Positions 46,122 through 59,554 of a stretch of DNA of 64,000 nt are shown here, one piece after another. The first letter of the stretch is position 1; every line of letters begins with the position of its first letter. The stretch is from Glossina fuscipes. Taxonomy: Eukaryota > Arthropoda > Insecta > Diptera > Glossinidae. Made by a program: the position numbers and the translations under genes. The notes below the pieces were generated by a model that worked only from the letters and a program-made list of their open reading frames with translations, was not told where the DNA came from and searched no databases. The stretch spans positions 30,502,094-30,566,093 of the forward strand of contig NW_023998414.1 in NCBI RefSeq assembly GCF_014805625.2. The letters are read 5' to 3'.

Positions 46122-47689
46122 TAGTAATAATAACAAAAGCAGGCAACCTGTGAGTATACAAGGTTTCGTTCTTAGCTGAATATTATTATTATTATTATTA
46201 TAATTTGGTATCTTTCTGGTTGCGATTGCAAATGTTAAAGCCATGTTGACGATATAATCGTGGCATTGTATTACTTTTTGTAAATCCCATATTAACGACC
46301 AGCAGAAACAATCATACGCGCGAACACTTTTGCAATGCAAATAGTCGGGACATTTTATTTTTGTTTTGCACTCTAATTTAATCATTTACCTTCCGACCAT
46401 TCTCTCGCACCCTCCTATTGCGACGGTCTTTAATCTTCATTCGCTCCCTTTTAACTGGTTAACAAAACGTGTCGAAATCACGCGAATAACTGTGATTTTT
46501 ATATACGAACAACAACATTGTTTTTTAATGCATATGCTTACTGCTTGTTGCTTGCTGCTTGTTGCTTATTGCTTATGTTAATATATTATGTTATTGTTTT
46601 TGTAACTATTGTTGTTATTAAGTCGGGTCAATAAGTCATTTGGCTTCACTGTATTTGTCATTTATCTTGCTGTTATTGTTGTTGTTATTGTTTTGATTGT
46701 TGTTGTTGTTGTTGTTGTTATTGTACTTTTATTTATGTCAGTTTTTTAAGTGTTATTTTTTCACTTAATTATGGGGCTTTGATATTTATCTGTCTTTTTG
46801 TCCGTCTTCTCGGTGTTTCGTACGCTTTCGTTTATTTTGCTTATTTGTTTGCTTTTCTTAATTTTGTATACATTTATATATACATGCTCAAAGTTCAAAT
46901 TATTTATTGTTTTATATATTTAAAATATTTGTAAATTATATTTAATGTTATTTAAAAATTTGTTTTTCAATTTTTATCCTCAAGCGGTGTAAAGTAAGAT
47001 AATTGCCATCCGACACGGCGGTATTAATCAATCCATTGTACTTAAACGTGACCTCATTTAAAATTCGATTTCTTTTGTTTTTTCTTTTTTCTCAAATAAA
47101 AATTTTTTAATATTTTTTTTTTTTTTTTTTGTTAACATTTTTTTCATATTTAAGATTAAAAATTTACTTGCGATTTAACCGTAATATAGATGACATTTAT
47201 TGAAACGTCCGGCGAGATGAAGTGATAAAACCAAATTTATGATCGAAAAGTGTTTTTATTGTTTCAAATCATTTCTCATTTCTTATTAATTACATTTTTA
47301 AAGTGATATTTTGCAAATTTATCCTTTTAAGGGAGTTAGTTGCAGCTACGATAGATTTAATAAACTCTTTTAGCCTTTGGTGCCGGTAAATTAAGGAGAG
47401 AGAGAGAGACGAGGCGAGGCAACTCGAATGCCAGCTGATGCTTTGCTTTGATGATAAATTAAATTTTTTTTTTTTTGTTTTGTTTCATCCATGATTTAAG
47501 TCTTTTGTCATGAATTTTAATTTATACTTATGTGATCTTTAGTCTATTTGAACCTATCTGACTAGTTCGAAATTAATTAATTGGTCTTCTGTCCACTTTA
47601 AGATCAATGGTATATTTTAAATATTTACAACTTTTTTAGAAAACTTTGAAATATTGATTAAGGGCTTTTAAGAAATATAACATTTCAAT
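45871..47689. other. non-coding stretch rich in microsatellites
   Basis: Contains T-rich/TTTA repeats near 45905-45970, (AAT)n at 46088-46119, an inverted (ATT)n at 46181-46201, (TTG)n tracts near 46672-46722, poly-T near 47115 and a GAGAGAGAGAGACGAGGCGAG block at 47396-47416. No gene was recognised. Confidence 0.55.
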
Positions 47690-48245
47690 CGCCATCGCGC
47701 CGAAGGATGAGAAGTTTTTTTTTGAAAACGTTTGCAAGACCTAGAAGGAAGCCCCATAATATGATTGCAACATATTTCAAGTCGATTTAAATACGTTCGT
47801 CAGCTTGGGTGTCTTTCTATCTGACGGTGGTAAGCATTCTCTTAGTCGCAAAAAAGGCAGCTATCTACTTCAAATTCGCCAGAAACATTGCACGCAGGTT
47901 GGTATTGAAATTGGCTCAAGGCACTGGTAACTGCAAAAAAATGAAAAAAATCAGCCACGCCTATTCAATACTACAACATATTCAAAACTCCATTCTGTTT
48001 TCAAAAGCCTATAAAATCTACACATGATTGACCAGTATCAAGTGTGAACCGTTATACACATATTTGTCCATCCATCTGTTCATTTCTTTGTTAATTGCTG
48101 TGGTAAAGGTACACATGATCAGAAAAATGGCGATGTCTGCTTGAAACACATGATATAAAATTCCGCGTTTAAAAAAATAAAAAGTCAGCCATTCCCAAAC
48201 AAAATTATGGAGTATGAAAATGAAAATCATTTTCTTACTCGTCAT
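47690..48245 (+). repeat. dispersed repeat family B, two successive copies
   Basis: The first copy has GCCGAAGGATGAGAAG, AAAACGTTTGCAAGACCTAG, AAGGAAGCCCCATAATATG, AAGTCGATTTAAATACG and CGCACGCAGG-like TTGCACGCAGGTTGGTATTG, with AAATCAGCCACGCC. From about 47998 the series restarts (AAAAGCCTATAAAATCTACA, ATGATTGACCAGTATCAAG, TTTGTCCATCCATCTG) and ends ATGAAAATCATTTTCTTACT. Confidence 0.7.
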
Positions 48246-49169
48246 GTTCTCAATTATCTCTCAATTAAGGAAACGATCGAACCGAAGATTACAAACAAAA
48301 TGCAATAATCAAAGGGAAAGGATCCTATAGTCATGAGCTGTTTTTTTTCTACCTTACATTCATAAAGGTGTGCTAGATGTATGAATTTGCTGCAAAGCTG
48401 CATTCATCCAAAATCCACATCCAACAAAAAGCTATGAACACACTGTTGCTCCGCCTTGGGAATCAAGTATGACAGACGTCGAAGCATTTAATTTTTTTTA
48501 ATGGCCTAAATATCGAGATTTCTATTCGATTGATGCCAAAGCAATTGACAAATTCATCAAGACATCGGCCCACCGTACATTAGCTCTAACTCAGACGAAT
48601 AGTTTCCGAATGATCTTCCGATGAATATTTCGAAATTAAAGAAAATAAATTTGATTTACAAATAATTGACATTTTTAATGCATTTAATGCGATAGCAGTA
48701 AAAATAGTCGAGAAGTATTAGAAAATCAACGCCTACAAGTCACTGAACAAGTCATAAGTATTGTCATCAATCCGGTATCGTCGTGCACCATCTATGACGA
48801 TGAACTAACTAACTATAAAAGACATAGTAAACGCTGTTTTCGTTAACAGTCTAAATACGGCCTTGGAACTACATATCATACATATAGCCGATGCAGAAAA
48901 ATGCAAGCAGCGTAAAACGCTTTACTGTGTAAGTAAATGCCCCTGAGAGGAAAACTGGTTAATGTTCTCAGAAAATACAAGTACACGAACGCATAAAAGA
49001 AAAAGAATATAATCGCATGTGCGTACCACAAAGCAATCAAAGTAGAACCGGCTTACAATTAAAGCGAAAAGGAAAAAGCAGAAGAAGGAGACGCAGGCGA
49101 TGGCGATGGCGATGGTGAAGACGAAGACGAAGACGAAGAAAAACTCAAAAAGAAGACATTTCAAAACGC

Positions 49170-49207
<38 letters not shown>

Positions 49208-49798
49208 CAACAACAAGAACAAAAACAACAAGTAACATGGGCAACAATTATTGCAACAATATTGTAATAAACATGCTTTCCAACTAGTTTTGTTTTGCAA
49301 CGCGTTGTTGCATCTAACGGATCAAATCAAAGTCAACTAAAGTGTGCCACTGTGTAAATTGTAAAGATAAGTGTATTGTGTGCATGCGAATGTTCATATC
49401 TTTGTGCTTCAAAGTAAAGTTAGTCCTTGTCCATTTAAAATGCTATCAAACTAACCGACTGACTGACTGACTGTATGTCTGTCTTTCTATCCGTTTGTCT
49501 GTATATATGTCTGACGGGACTGAGAAGTTAGTAAACTTTTTTAAGGTAAACAAGTTTTCTTCAAGAATTCTTAATGTTGTTGTTATTTATTGTTGTTACT
49601 GCTGTTATTGTTGCTGATCATAGTGATGGCCATAGTAATAAATAATTTAAAGCACATGTCATCTCAATATATCATTTTACACAACAGAAACAAATAAAGT
49701 GAACAGAATCTATGTATGTTCGGCAGTTAAACTCAATAAGAACAATAATAGCAGACAACCGACAAACGAATCACAGTTATCGAATGACATTTACAAGA

Positions 49799-49836
<38 letters not shown>

Positions 49837-50753
49837 AGAGAGATCCCTATATATGAAATATATATAGATAAACGTATATATATATATATATCTAAACATA
49901 TATTTCCATATAAATACAAGTTTCGTTTGACAACGCTAAACATCAAGCATCTAAAGACTTTATGGCGTGTCACGACGAATGGACGAACAGGCGAACAGAT
50001 AAATAGACAACCAATTGGATTGTCAAAAAAGTTATAACGTATGCTTACTACCCATATGATCATCCTAAATGCATGTGACTATGAATTCTTGATAGTAAAA
50101 TGCAACCCGTCTCGGTCTCATTCTCGCAGAGAGACCGCAAACCCAACATCAGAGGACAGGGATTTCAAATTGTTGGGGCAAACCTTTGAAAACTAAAATT
50201 ATTGTTAGTTAAAGCGACGACAAGATTATTTAGTATACAAGATTATCGTGAGAAAAGATGCACTTTTCGTTTGCTTACCCTTCTAAATCTATTTCGTTTT
50301 TGGGCACATGCATCCTAATTTCCTTGATCAATTTCAATGAGTAAACAAGATCATTACTTCAATCGAATTTAATTATATATAGCAAATGAAAATATCAAAC
50401 TCCTCAAGAAAGCATACAACAACCATGTAAGGCATAAGTTACATAAAAGCTTGAGCCATAATCAAATTTCATCTCAGTTGTGAGAGTCATTAGGCAAACT
50501 TGGCCTCTCTTCACAGAAAATGTGCACAAGATCATATATGTAAGAGACAAGGCAACAAACACGAAATTGGAAAAGCCTCGAGGAGAGGCATTTTAATAGA
50601 CCTAAGACCGAATTTCTCGTTGTTTTTTTTGTTAAACTAATTATTTGAAGTACATTTCCTCTCCTTATTGATTTTGTTTTTCATTTTAATCCTGCTTTTC
50701 ACTTTTTTTCAGTATCTGGCGGCGCAACAAACTCAAACAAATAACTAAAAGTG

Positions 50754-50789
<36 letters not shown>

Positions 50790-51082
50790 ATAAAATTAAT
50801 AAAATCTCAACGCAAAAACTAAATAATTTAAAGCGAATCTAAAAAAAAAAAAAAAATGAAAAAAAAAGCATGAAAGCATGTGTAAAATAGCTTTTCTGAC
50901 AACCCAAGTACACACAAATTCAGTTAATCATTCTTCACTCAATACTTACAAAATATATGGTTTCATGATTCTAAACTGTTTTCTTAAAACCAGTAATTAT
51001 TATACTACGATATTGTACAAATAACGTTTAGACGAAAAGGTGTTTAAGTGCTTGTCGCTCATTTACACCATTTTCATAAAAA

Positions 51083-51126
<44 letters not shown>

Positions 51127-52224
51127 GTGTGTGTGTATATATAATAATAGCAACAACGACATCAATATTAATAATAATAATAATAATAATAATAGCAACA
51201 GTAATAATAATAATGGAAACAGTAACGTACACAAAGAAATTTCCCGCTTTTAGGAAATTTTTAATACAACATCGCTTAGAGATCGCTTAGAGAGATGATT
51301 TCTGTGCGATGTGCTTTAATCATTAGCATATCAACCGCTTCACTATATTATAAAAGGAATGATGATGAATTAACGAGTTAGTAAGATTTAGTTTTTGGCG
51401 GCTTTAGCGGTAAATTTTACCTTTTATTATAATTCTCTGATGTGTGCGTTAAATTGTTTTGATGTTTTTGCGAGTTTCATCACAATATGTTAAAGAGGAT
51501 TTGTTTTTTTTTTTTTTTTTCATCTTTCTTAGTATCTGCAATTTGTTTGTTGTCGCATTTTATTATGTTATGTTTACGGTAAAATGACAACTTGTGCCAC
51601 AAGCACATTAACCCAATTTTATGATGGAGCCTTCACAGTCTATAGTTTCTTTTTTATTTTCATTCAATTTTCTTCAAGTATTCTTTTCTTTCTATTTTCT
51701 AAAAAATATATATCTCTCTTCCTCTCCCTCTCTCTCTTTCTCTCTCTCTCTTTCTTTCTCTCCACATTTCTGTTTCGATGTGCATCTCTCGAAATAGCAT
51801 CAATCATCTTTCAGCGGTGTTTCAATGTTATATTCTTTGCTTAATGTTACTAATCGATTAATGTAAAAGCTTGATATATGTCAATTGTATGGCAAATTGC
51901 TTAAAGTCGCTTAAAATTTGTTATTCCAGAGACGGGAGAGAGAAGAAAACATTGAATATGAACTGTCGTTCAATTATTACTCTTTAACGAAACATTCCGC
52001 AATGAGTTGAATATCTATTAAACCAAAATTATGCTTGCTTGGTTGCTTGCTTACTTTCTCTCGCCCGCAGCATCGACTTATTCGATTTTTCTTCTTACGA
52101 CAGTTAATTTGGGCATCGGTTTTTCATCCATTTATTTGTATTATCGATGGTTTGATTTAAAGTAAATGCATAAAACAGACATCATAAGAAGAGAGCAGTT
52201 ATAAGCATTCATTTACCAAATTGT
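48246..52224. other. non-coding stretch rich in simple repeats
   Basis: Carries (GATGGC)/(GAAGAC) units at 49096-49140, (AAT)n at 49171-49202 then (AAC)n, (AC)n at 49800-49832, (TA)n at 49876-49892 and 51088-51117, A runs of 20-30 near 50760, (AAT)n near 51167-51196 and CT-rich DNA at 51700-51775. A segment at 48440-48870 has short protein-like pieces in several frames, none recognised. Confidence 0.55.
49800..49832 (+). repeat. (AC)n microsatellite
   Basis: About sixteen uninterrupted AC units followed directly by (GA)n. The Thr-His open frame over it is a translation of the repeat. Confidence 0.95.
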
Positions 52225-52445
52225 TTGCAGACGCCCAGAAGGAATCTTCAAAGACCCTGTAAAATATACATATATCTTTTCCATCGATATCAATTTATGA
52301 ATCGATTTGGCCATGTCTTTCTGCCCGTATGTCTAATTTCTATGATAAACCTTCTCATTGTTAAAAATATTAAGACGTCAGTTTCAGTTATCGGAAAGGG
52401 GCCAAGTCCGTGAAAAGACTCCCGCCTATAGTACTTACCATATCA
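52225..52445 (+). repeat. dispersed repeat family B fragment (5' half)
   Basis: CAGACGCCCAGAAGGAATC, TTCAAAGACCCTGTAAAATA, TGAATCGATTTGGCCATGTC and TTTCTGCCCGTATGTCTAA, then weaker sequence ending GTGAAAAGACTCCCGCC. The 5' palindrome is missing. This is one of the clearest copies of the CCCAGAAGGA ... AGACCCT segment. Confidence 0.75.
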
Positions 52446-52518
52446 ACATAAGTTGAAGAGATAATTGCTTTCTGCAGTCAGTCTGTTATTAAATTAACAT
52501 TTAGATTGACGTTACGTC

Positions 52519-52720
52519 GCTGAGTGGCGAAAATGAAACGTAGTATTGATTCGAAACAGGCAAAGTGATTAAAATCGCTAAGAAGAAAAATTTGAAACAA
52601 GCAAAGTCATTAAANNNNNNNNNNCGCTGAGAAGGAAATTTGAAACAAGTAAAGTTATTAAAATCGCTAAGCAGGAAAATTTGAACCAGGCAAAGTGCTT
52701 AAAATCGCTAAGAAGGAAAT
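52519..52720 (+). repeat. 41-bp minisatellite, about 4-5 units, with assembly gap
   Basis: Units of about 41 bp contain TTGAAACAAGCAAAGTGATT, then AAAATCGCTAAGAAGGAAAA. Four can be followed from 52551 to 52720, and a weaker one (CGCTGAGTGGCGAAAATGAA) just before. Ten Ns at 52615-52624 interrupt the second unit. Confidence 0.85.
52615..52624. other. assembly gap (10 N)
   Basis: Ten ambiguous bases lie inside the minisatellite, between TCATTAAA and CGCTGAGAAGG. From the neighbouring units only AT (two bases) is expected at this point, or two bases plus whole 41-bp units. The gap length is therefore a placeholder. Confidence 0.95.
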
Positions 52721-53225
52721 TACGATATTAATTTTTAGTGATATGAAAGATTAGTTTATGTTACTTTTCGGTTACTGAAATTTTGACGACAAACACAATT
52801 GGAATTATATTTTTCGAATCAATTTGCATAGATAATATACCGACTTTGAGAGATGTGTTTCATCACATCAAGAATGAGTCGATATCAGATTTGATATATA
52901 CCGGATTCTAAGGAGTAATAGATATCTTGATAAAGTATTGATTCAAAGATTTTTTATTTTAGAGATCGAAATGTGTCAGATGTAAACGAACGTAATTTTT
53001 TTCCAAATTTTGTACACATATTCAAAGCTGGAATCACTTTTAACGCACTTTCGAATCGCTCTACTAATACACGAAGAGTTTGCAGAAGGTCTTCTTTCCT
53101 TTGCCTTTTCAAATAAAAATATTTATAGAAATTTCTTATTTATTTCATCTATAAATCTGTATCGTGTGTCATATCTATTTTCCCAGTCTTCATGCTGTCG
53201 TTGGGGTGTACACAACCAACTTCAG
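52721..53225. other. non-coding stretch, nothing recognised
   Basis: AT-rich. No element or exon can be supported. Confidence 0.5.
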
Positions 53226-53584
53226 CGTGTTACTCAATTGAAATAAAAAAATAAAAAAAAGATTCAAACATAACCTAAAAAGCAAAAAATTGAAAAAATC
53301 TTAGTAAAAAGGCATCAATATTTCATCATCACGTGAAATTTTGAATATCATCAATGGATTTCTATAAAGTTACTAGATCATGGATATAAATTTGAGTTAA
53401 CAGCACGTTACTCAATTTAACGTAACCAATTTCATCACCAATGAGTTAAACATAACCTAGAAAGCAAAAAATCAAAAAATTTAGTAAAAAAGCATCATTA
53501 TTTCATCATCACGTGAAATTATGAATATCAGCAATGGATTTCTATATAGTTACTGGATTATGGATCTAAATTTAAGTTAAAAGG
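53226..53584 (+). repeat. tandem duplication of a 180-bp unit
   Basis: Two direct copies (53226-53405 and 53404-53584) share GTTACTCAATT, AACATAACCTA.AAAGCAAAA, TTTCATCATCACGTGAAATT, ATGAATATCA.CAATGGATT and TCTATA.AGTTACT. The spacing between matching points is 178-180 bp. The copies differ at scattered positions and by small indels, so the duplication is not very recent. Confidence 0.85.
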
Positions 53585-55375
53585 TCCAATCCATATCAAA
53601 TACAAACAAAAAAAAAAATATATATATATATATCTATTTTCCAAACTTTTCAATTTACATTGAAAATATTATATTTTTCAGATATTTTTTGAACGCAATT
53701 AAACTTTAACACTGCATACCAGTCAACATGAATTAATTTATCAAAAACGTGATGTTGTTTTACATTAATGAATGTTTTCAAAGCGTTTTCATTTCAGTTC
53801 CATAGTTAAAGGAGAAGCTATGAAGCAAAAAAAAAAACGAATCCAAGATTTTGATTAATGATTTATTAAGCTTAAGAACAATGACGAGAATGACGAGAAT
53901 TATGGTAAAACGTTTGGTCATAAGTTAAATTAGCAAATATTCTTATGATATTTATTATCTATAAGTTATTAATGGCGCGCAAAATATTTATATTCGTTCA
54001 ACTTGTGACAACACAACATATACATAATAAATATTGTAATTATTATTACGATCAATTTTGTTGCTTTTCTTAGCAAGCGATCGAGAGAGCGAGAGAGTTT
54101 CCTCTTTTTCTCAAATAATAATGAAAACAAAGAATTCTTAACATTTACGTAGTGTACTTACTACGTAGTTGTGAACATCGCTTGCATGACTTATATGCAT
54201 GCATGTCATGCATGACATGCACTTAACAAACATTTGCCCATTTACATACAATAAGGAAGCGGTATCAAATATTTGCTATTCTCTGATTATTTTATCCATT
54301 CTCGGCGAGACAGGCATGCATATACATGTACTTAAGAAACAGATGAAAAAAAAAAAAAAATTTAAATAGATATGTAGGAAAAACAAGAAGAAGAAGAAGA
54401 CGAAGAAAAACACATGTTATATACAATGATTACATAATTAATCAAATTATGACAGCAGATACCGTCAAAAAGTAAACTTTTTTAAAGAGAAAAGAACAAA
54501 TTAATCTCACATTCATAAGATCTGAATAAATGCATAATTAAACTACCGTTTGTGTTTGCTCCGGTGTGCTTCTCTTCTTCTTTTTCTTCTTCTCATCTCT
54601 TTTTATTTATTTATTTATTTTTTTTCTTTTTACATACAGTTTACTGTTTAAATGCCTTTAATTATACCGTGTTGCACTACATTACACGAAAACGCTTTGT
54701 TGTTGTGTGCGTTTACTGCACATAAAAATTGATGTGAAGTTTATGTGTAAGTTCAAGTTTATGTGAATTCTTTTACATGCACCTCTTAAATGGCAAAATC
54801 ACACACAGTAACGGTGTCGTTATGTTTGCATGCTTGGGTATGTATATATATATTATGTGTGTGTATATATATGAATATATTAATATTGCTAACAATGTTG
54901 GGTATTCTTATAAATGTACTCTTCTTCTTCAATTTGTTTTGCTTTAAGTTTTCGTAATCGTGTTCCCATAACAATTAACAATGAAACAACAACAAATTGA
55001 GGAGTGCGTCTTACGCAACAATAAAATGTTTTCTTGTGATTGAAATTTGTTCATTCTTTTATACATTGATCACGAAAGGTTTGTTAATATATGTACATAC
55101 ACTGTATGCAAATAGATCACTTAAACAAAGATAATTATTCTCTTTAGCAAGTCCAACGGTCTATTTGCTTACTGAAACTACGATTACGATATCGGAGCTG
55201 ATTTCAATTTAACAAATTTGAAAAATCAACTGTAACACCTCAATATATCATTCATAACTGGGGAATATTTAAAAATTGAAGCGTTAGGGCTTACTATCTT
55301 TGCTTTTATATTGTTGCGAATATATTCTTCGAGTGTATTATATTAAAAACGCTCGCCAGATATTCGTTCTTTTAC
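53585..55375. other. non-coding stretch
   Basis: Includes a short GAGA-rich block at 54080-54100, a 22-bp perfect palindrome at 54200-54221, an A run with (GAA)n at 54344-54410, and (TA)/(TG) tracts near 54843-54870. No gene was recognised. Confidence 0.55.
54200..54221. repeat. 22-bp perfect palindrome
   Basis: Two 11-bp arms (TGCATGTCATG and CATGACATGCA) meet with no spacer. It sits inside ATGCATGC-rich sequence, so it may simply come from a short simple repeat. No known binding site is claimed. Confidence 0.9.
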
Positions 55376-55560
55376 TATGCCTTCATTCGCCTTCGCCTTG
55401 AAAATATATGATCAACGTGAGATTTGAAGTCAAATAAGCTACATCCTTATGTCCATCCGGACATCTGCTTATTTAATTACTCGTAGTCTGTTATTGCAAA
55501 GCTCATCATCATCAATATAGATTAGAGGGTGGTGAGGGTGCGGTGTTGTCGAAAAGTGCT
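55376..55560 (+). repeat. dispersed repeat family B fragment
   Basis: TGCCTTCATTCGCCTTCGCC (start region), AAATATATGATCAACGTGAG, ATTTGAAGTCAAATAAGC and TATGTCCATCCGGACATCTG parallel the 5' half of family B. Downstream similarity fades. Confidence 0.5.
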
Positions 55561-58500
55561 GCAGCTTATCCGCTTATATCGAGCAGACTTCAGTAAATTA
55601 ATAAATTTTTTCTCTCGAGCTGCCAACACTGTAACATCAAATTTCTTACCAATATTTCGCATAGTTAATAGGACGCGTTTTCTCTTTAAATTCGTCAAAA
55701 AAAAAAAAAAAAAACAGAAAAGTTGTTACTTCGTCTCTGCCTCATTATTCATTATGCATACCGGTTTTTTTTCAATTTCGGATATAAGCAGAAGTCAGAC
55801 TGAATTAAATCAAACGAACAGTGTAATTGCGCGGATAAGTTAAATTGCGGGTGAAAATGTCTCGCAGATCCAATACGTTATCGTGATACAATAACCAAGA
55901 TCTGTCTACGCATAATTCGAATGATTAGCAACATATCCGGATCGTTCAAATAATACTATTTGTTGACATTTTAGCCTACCGTATGGGAATTAAAGAAAAC
56001 TTAATACGTCGACCTTGAAAGAGTAGAAGTGATTATCCCATAGTATACTCTGATCCTTTGTAGTCGTTAAAAAATCGCAGTCAGAATTATTATTTTAATA
56101 CAGGAATGAATGGACGGGAATGAGAACGGATATCGTATTGTCTTGCACGTCTGTCTGTAGGTTAGCACTTTAGCACTTAGCAAATTACGTGCAATAAGGA
56201 TAAACAACTGAGAAATTTACATATATTTACTCTGGGAAATGGGAGAGTTTTTTTTATTTTCAGATAAAGATGGATGTGTCCTCCCGTTTGTTATTGCAAT
56301 TCTGCAAATCAACAACTACCCGCCTATGGTGACCAGTGATATGCAACTCTACGAGTTATTACCTAAAATATGTCTTTCACAAAAACACGTCGGATTTTTG
56401 CCAAGATTTTTTACTTGTATAATCAGATAGTGACACAATGATGTAATAAATTAGCAAAGTGTAATTAAAAGGAAAAAATTATGCGACAAAGAAAGCGAAA
56501 GCACCTCTCATGAAAATAGCTTACGTTTTACCAAAAAGCTAATACTAATCTTCTCTTCTTTTTTTTTTACCATTTTTATTTTTAATACGTTTTTGAAAAA
56601 AAAAAAAAAAAAGCATGTATTTCCTCGAATCCGTTGAGGAGCATTTAATTGTAGCATGAGAGATAAAAGTGCAGCTAAAGTATACTAAACATGTTACATA
56701 GCAAGCGCAATTAATGTGAACGGGGAAGCAGTGATATGTTTAACAGTTAATTATACACCTATACACATTTAATTTGTAAAGCTTACATGCACTAGTTACT
56801 TAGCTATTACCCTACCAAGACCAATCACTTTTCATATTCACCAACGAAAGTGTTATCAAATTTGTTAAACGTTTGTAACCCATACAAAATGGAATAAGTA
56901 ACGGATCTTCGTTGATCTTTCTGGTTGGCTATGATCTTTTTGATGAAATCAAATTTTCTTCTAGAAAAACAAAATTGATCTGAAACTTTGTCTAAATATT
57001 TTGTTCACTTAAAGTCCAAAAATCCATTAAATTCCCTCAGAGGAATTATCAAAAAATTCAATAGTTTTCTCTTCAAATGATCTAAAGCAAACAAACAACC
57101 AAAAAAAGTTCGATATCAAAACCTGAAAATCGGTTCAATCAGAATACTTTATAAATGTAACGTAATGTATGCGTGTATATCATGAAAATGGGTGTTCACT
57201 CTATCATGCAATCAAACTTTGTACACTAGCTAATGGCGGAAAGCCAATGGTGTAAAGAAAAGTGACGTCAAAGCCGAATAAAATTTTGTTCTTTTCATTT
57301 TCTTATACTTAATATCCATAATATAATGATTGGGTTAAATATATAATGGATTTGCTTTGGTAAACGATTGAACTTAATTCAAAATTGATGTCTGCTTTAG
57401 TTTTCAAAGCCGATATTTTACCTTCTTAGACTTTGGAACTTGTAACAGCAAACGATAGATACGGCATATATGGCGAAATTGTTTCACGTTTCCGTGTCTT
57501 ATGGGTTCTCTGAGCCATATTTTCGCATGGCCTTGTAAATAACAATTCATGTATAACAATTTATTCTCTCGCGAAAACTACAACTATTTCAAAGTCCTTA
57601 TCTAAATCTTCAAGGGGTTAATTAGGATTTTCATAAATACTTGGATGAAAACTAAGTTATTATCAGTTTGCAAACTGAATATTTGTAACTATGGGAATTT
57701 AAACTGTAAATGACACATTAACCCGCGGATTATAAGTCTCACGGACAGACAAACGCAACAAATCGATTTATATTATTTTGGCGGATCTCTAGTTTGTGCT
57801 TACGGTTGTATATAACCAAATTGACTTATCTATTATATCTCGATTTTTTAGCGATGGATATAAAAGGAGTTTACAATTTCACTATTAAGGCCGCATATAA
57901 ATAAAGTCTACGCGTTGCTGGTTAGTAATTTACCTGTGCGTACATAAAGAGTTTCTTTGAATTCTTTTTATGTTAGCAATTTAATACAGTTTTCTTCTTC
58001 TTCTTCTTTTTTTTTTATTTTATATATTTTTGTATGTATGTAAATCCCCCTTAAAGAATGAAGTTTGCCGATTAACAACATAAGAAATAATATTATTAAT
58101 CAAAAAATGTAAAAAAATCTGGTTATAAAGAAAGTTTAATGGGTATTTTAAAATTTATGACGAATAAACAATTTTATTGCAGTTGTACTTATTTTCTTTC
58201 TTATTTTCTTATTCTTATTATTTTTTTTATTTCAAATTTTTTTTTATTTATTTACTATTTTATTTGCCACATTTGTTTGTAAAGTAAAATAAATACAATG
58301 TTGCATAACTAACATCAGAAGCAATAAGTTTGTGCATTGGCTAACATATTCAGCTTATCATGTTGTTATAATTAATGCAACTTGTTATTAGGATACGGTC
58401 TTAGAATGCAAATCTAGATAACATGTTATTGCCGTCAGAATTATTGTACACGGAATGATTTAATGCCTGGAAATGGTTATATGTTAGGATTTACACAACA

Positions 58501-59034
58501 AAAACATGAATAAATAGATGCAACTGCTGTTATATCCTTAACAACATTCTCAATACTAAGTATTTGTTTTAAAAGAATGTAAAATGGATAACCATCTGCG
58601 TTACGGTACAGTTTCTTTAAAAAATTGTAAATCTCAATTAATCTCAATAATAGAACTGCAAAATAATTAGCTGGAACATGTATCATACTAGCAAAAGATG
58701 ATCAGAAAAAAAAAGAGTCAGTTAACACCGTAGTATTTCTGTTTTTTATTTTATTTTTTTTTCGAAAATTTCATCACAAGTTTAAGTTAAAGTTAACTAA
58801 GCTTAAAATTAATCTCAAGATTCTCGATATTTGTTCATTAAAGAGAGCTGAGAATTTATACTTATTTATACAATACCGAAATCAAGTCTACAAACTGTAC
58901 AAAAACTTAAGGTTTCTCTTATTAAAAGCTGCACTTATGGGTGGAGGATCAGAAAATATAATCCTTAAAAAACAAAAACTTGTATTAAGTAACAATATAC
59001 CATTAACCATGGTTATACCATGTACCTAAAATTA
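55561..59034. other. non-coding stretch
   Basis: AT-rich with A and T runs near 55697, 56563, 56597, 58003 and 58222. ACTTAATATC preceded by AGCCGAATAAAATTTTGTTC near 57270 recalls the family B 3' terminus, but the rest of the element is not followable. No gene was recognised. Confidence 0.5.
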
Positions 59035-59395
59035 TACAAAGTGAAATATTGAAAACCCTACACCACATTGCTTACTATAGTTATTCATATAACGACTATT
59101 ATAGTGTTGTATGGGAAGTGGTCGAAAAAGTGATTCGATCCGAACCATTTTCAATTCGATTCACCCTCGCACCAAAGCCTATCGTCAGAAAGTAACGACT
59201 TTTTCATAATAAGGCACTATATGGGTAGTGATCGTGAACATGGAGCGGTCGTGAATGGAAATCGTCCGATTCCATTCATTCATTTCCTCAAGAGCAAATT
59301 TCGTTAAATATCTCGAAAAATCCGACTTGTAAGTTACACACACAAGTAAATGGACAGACATCGAACAGACGGAGAAACATTCCTAAGTATTAAAT
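59035..59395 (-). repeat. dispersed repeat family A copy
   Basis: Minus strand: GTTTCTCCGTCTGTTCGATG, GATATTTAACGAAATTTGC, then GGCACTATATGGGTAGTG-type blocks read in reverse, and GAATTGAAAATGGTTCGGAT with ACTTCCCATACAACACTATA. The end is AAGCAATGTGGTGTAGGGTT. The block order equals the copy at 34768-35462. Confidence 0.75.
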
Positions 59396-59554
59396 CATAA
59401 AATGATTGCAAATCGATTGACATAACAAAAGCTGGTCTCAACTTAAGTTCTTTCGGATGTTGCTAGCATTCGCACTGACGATATTTCCGTCAACCAATTC
59501 TCTTCGTAGAGTTATTTGAAAACGATGTCGTTACTCACTGCTTGTCACTTATCA

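Noticed and set aside
48440..48870. Fragment of a non-LTR retrotransposon or other element (piece APPWESSMTDVEAFNFF)
   Set aside because: I could not follow any ordered set of reverse transcriptase or RNase H motifs, and frames break constantly.
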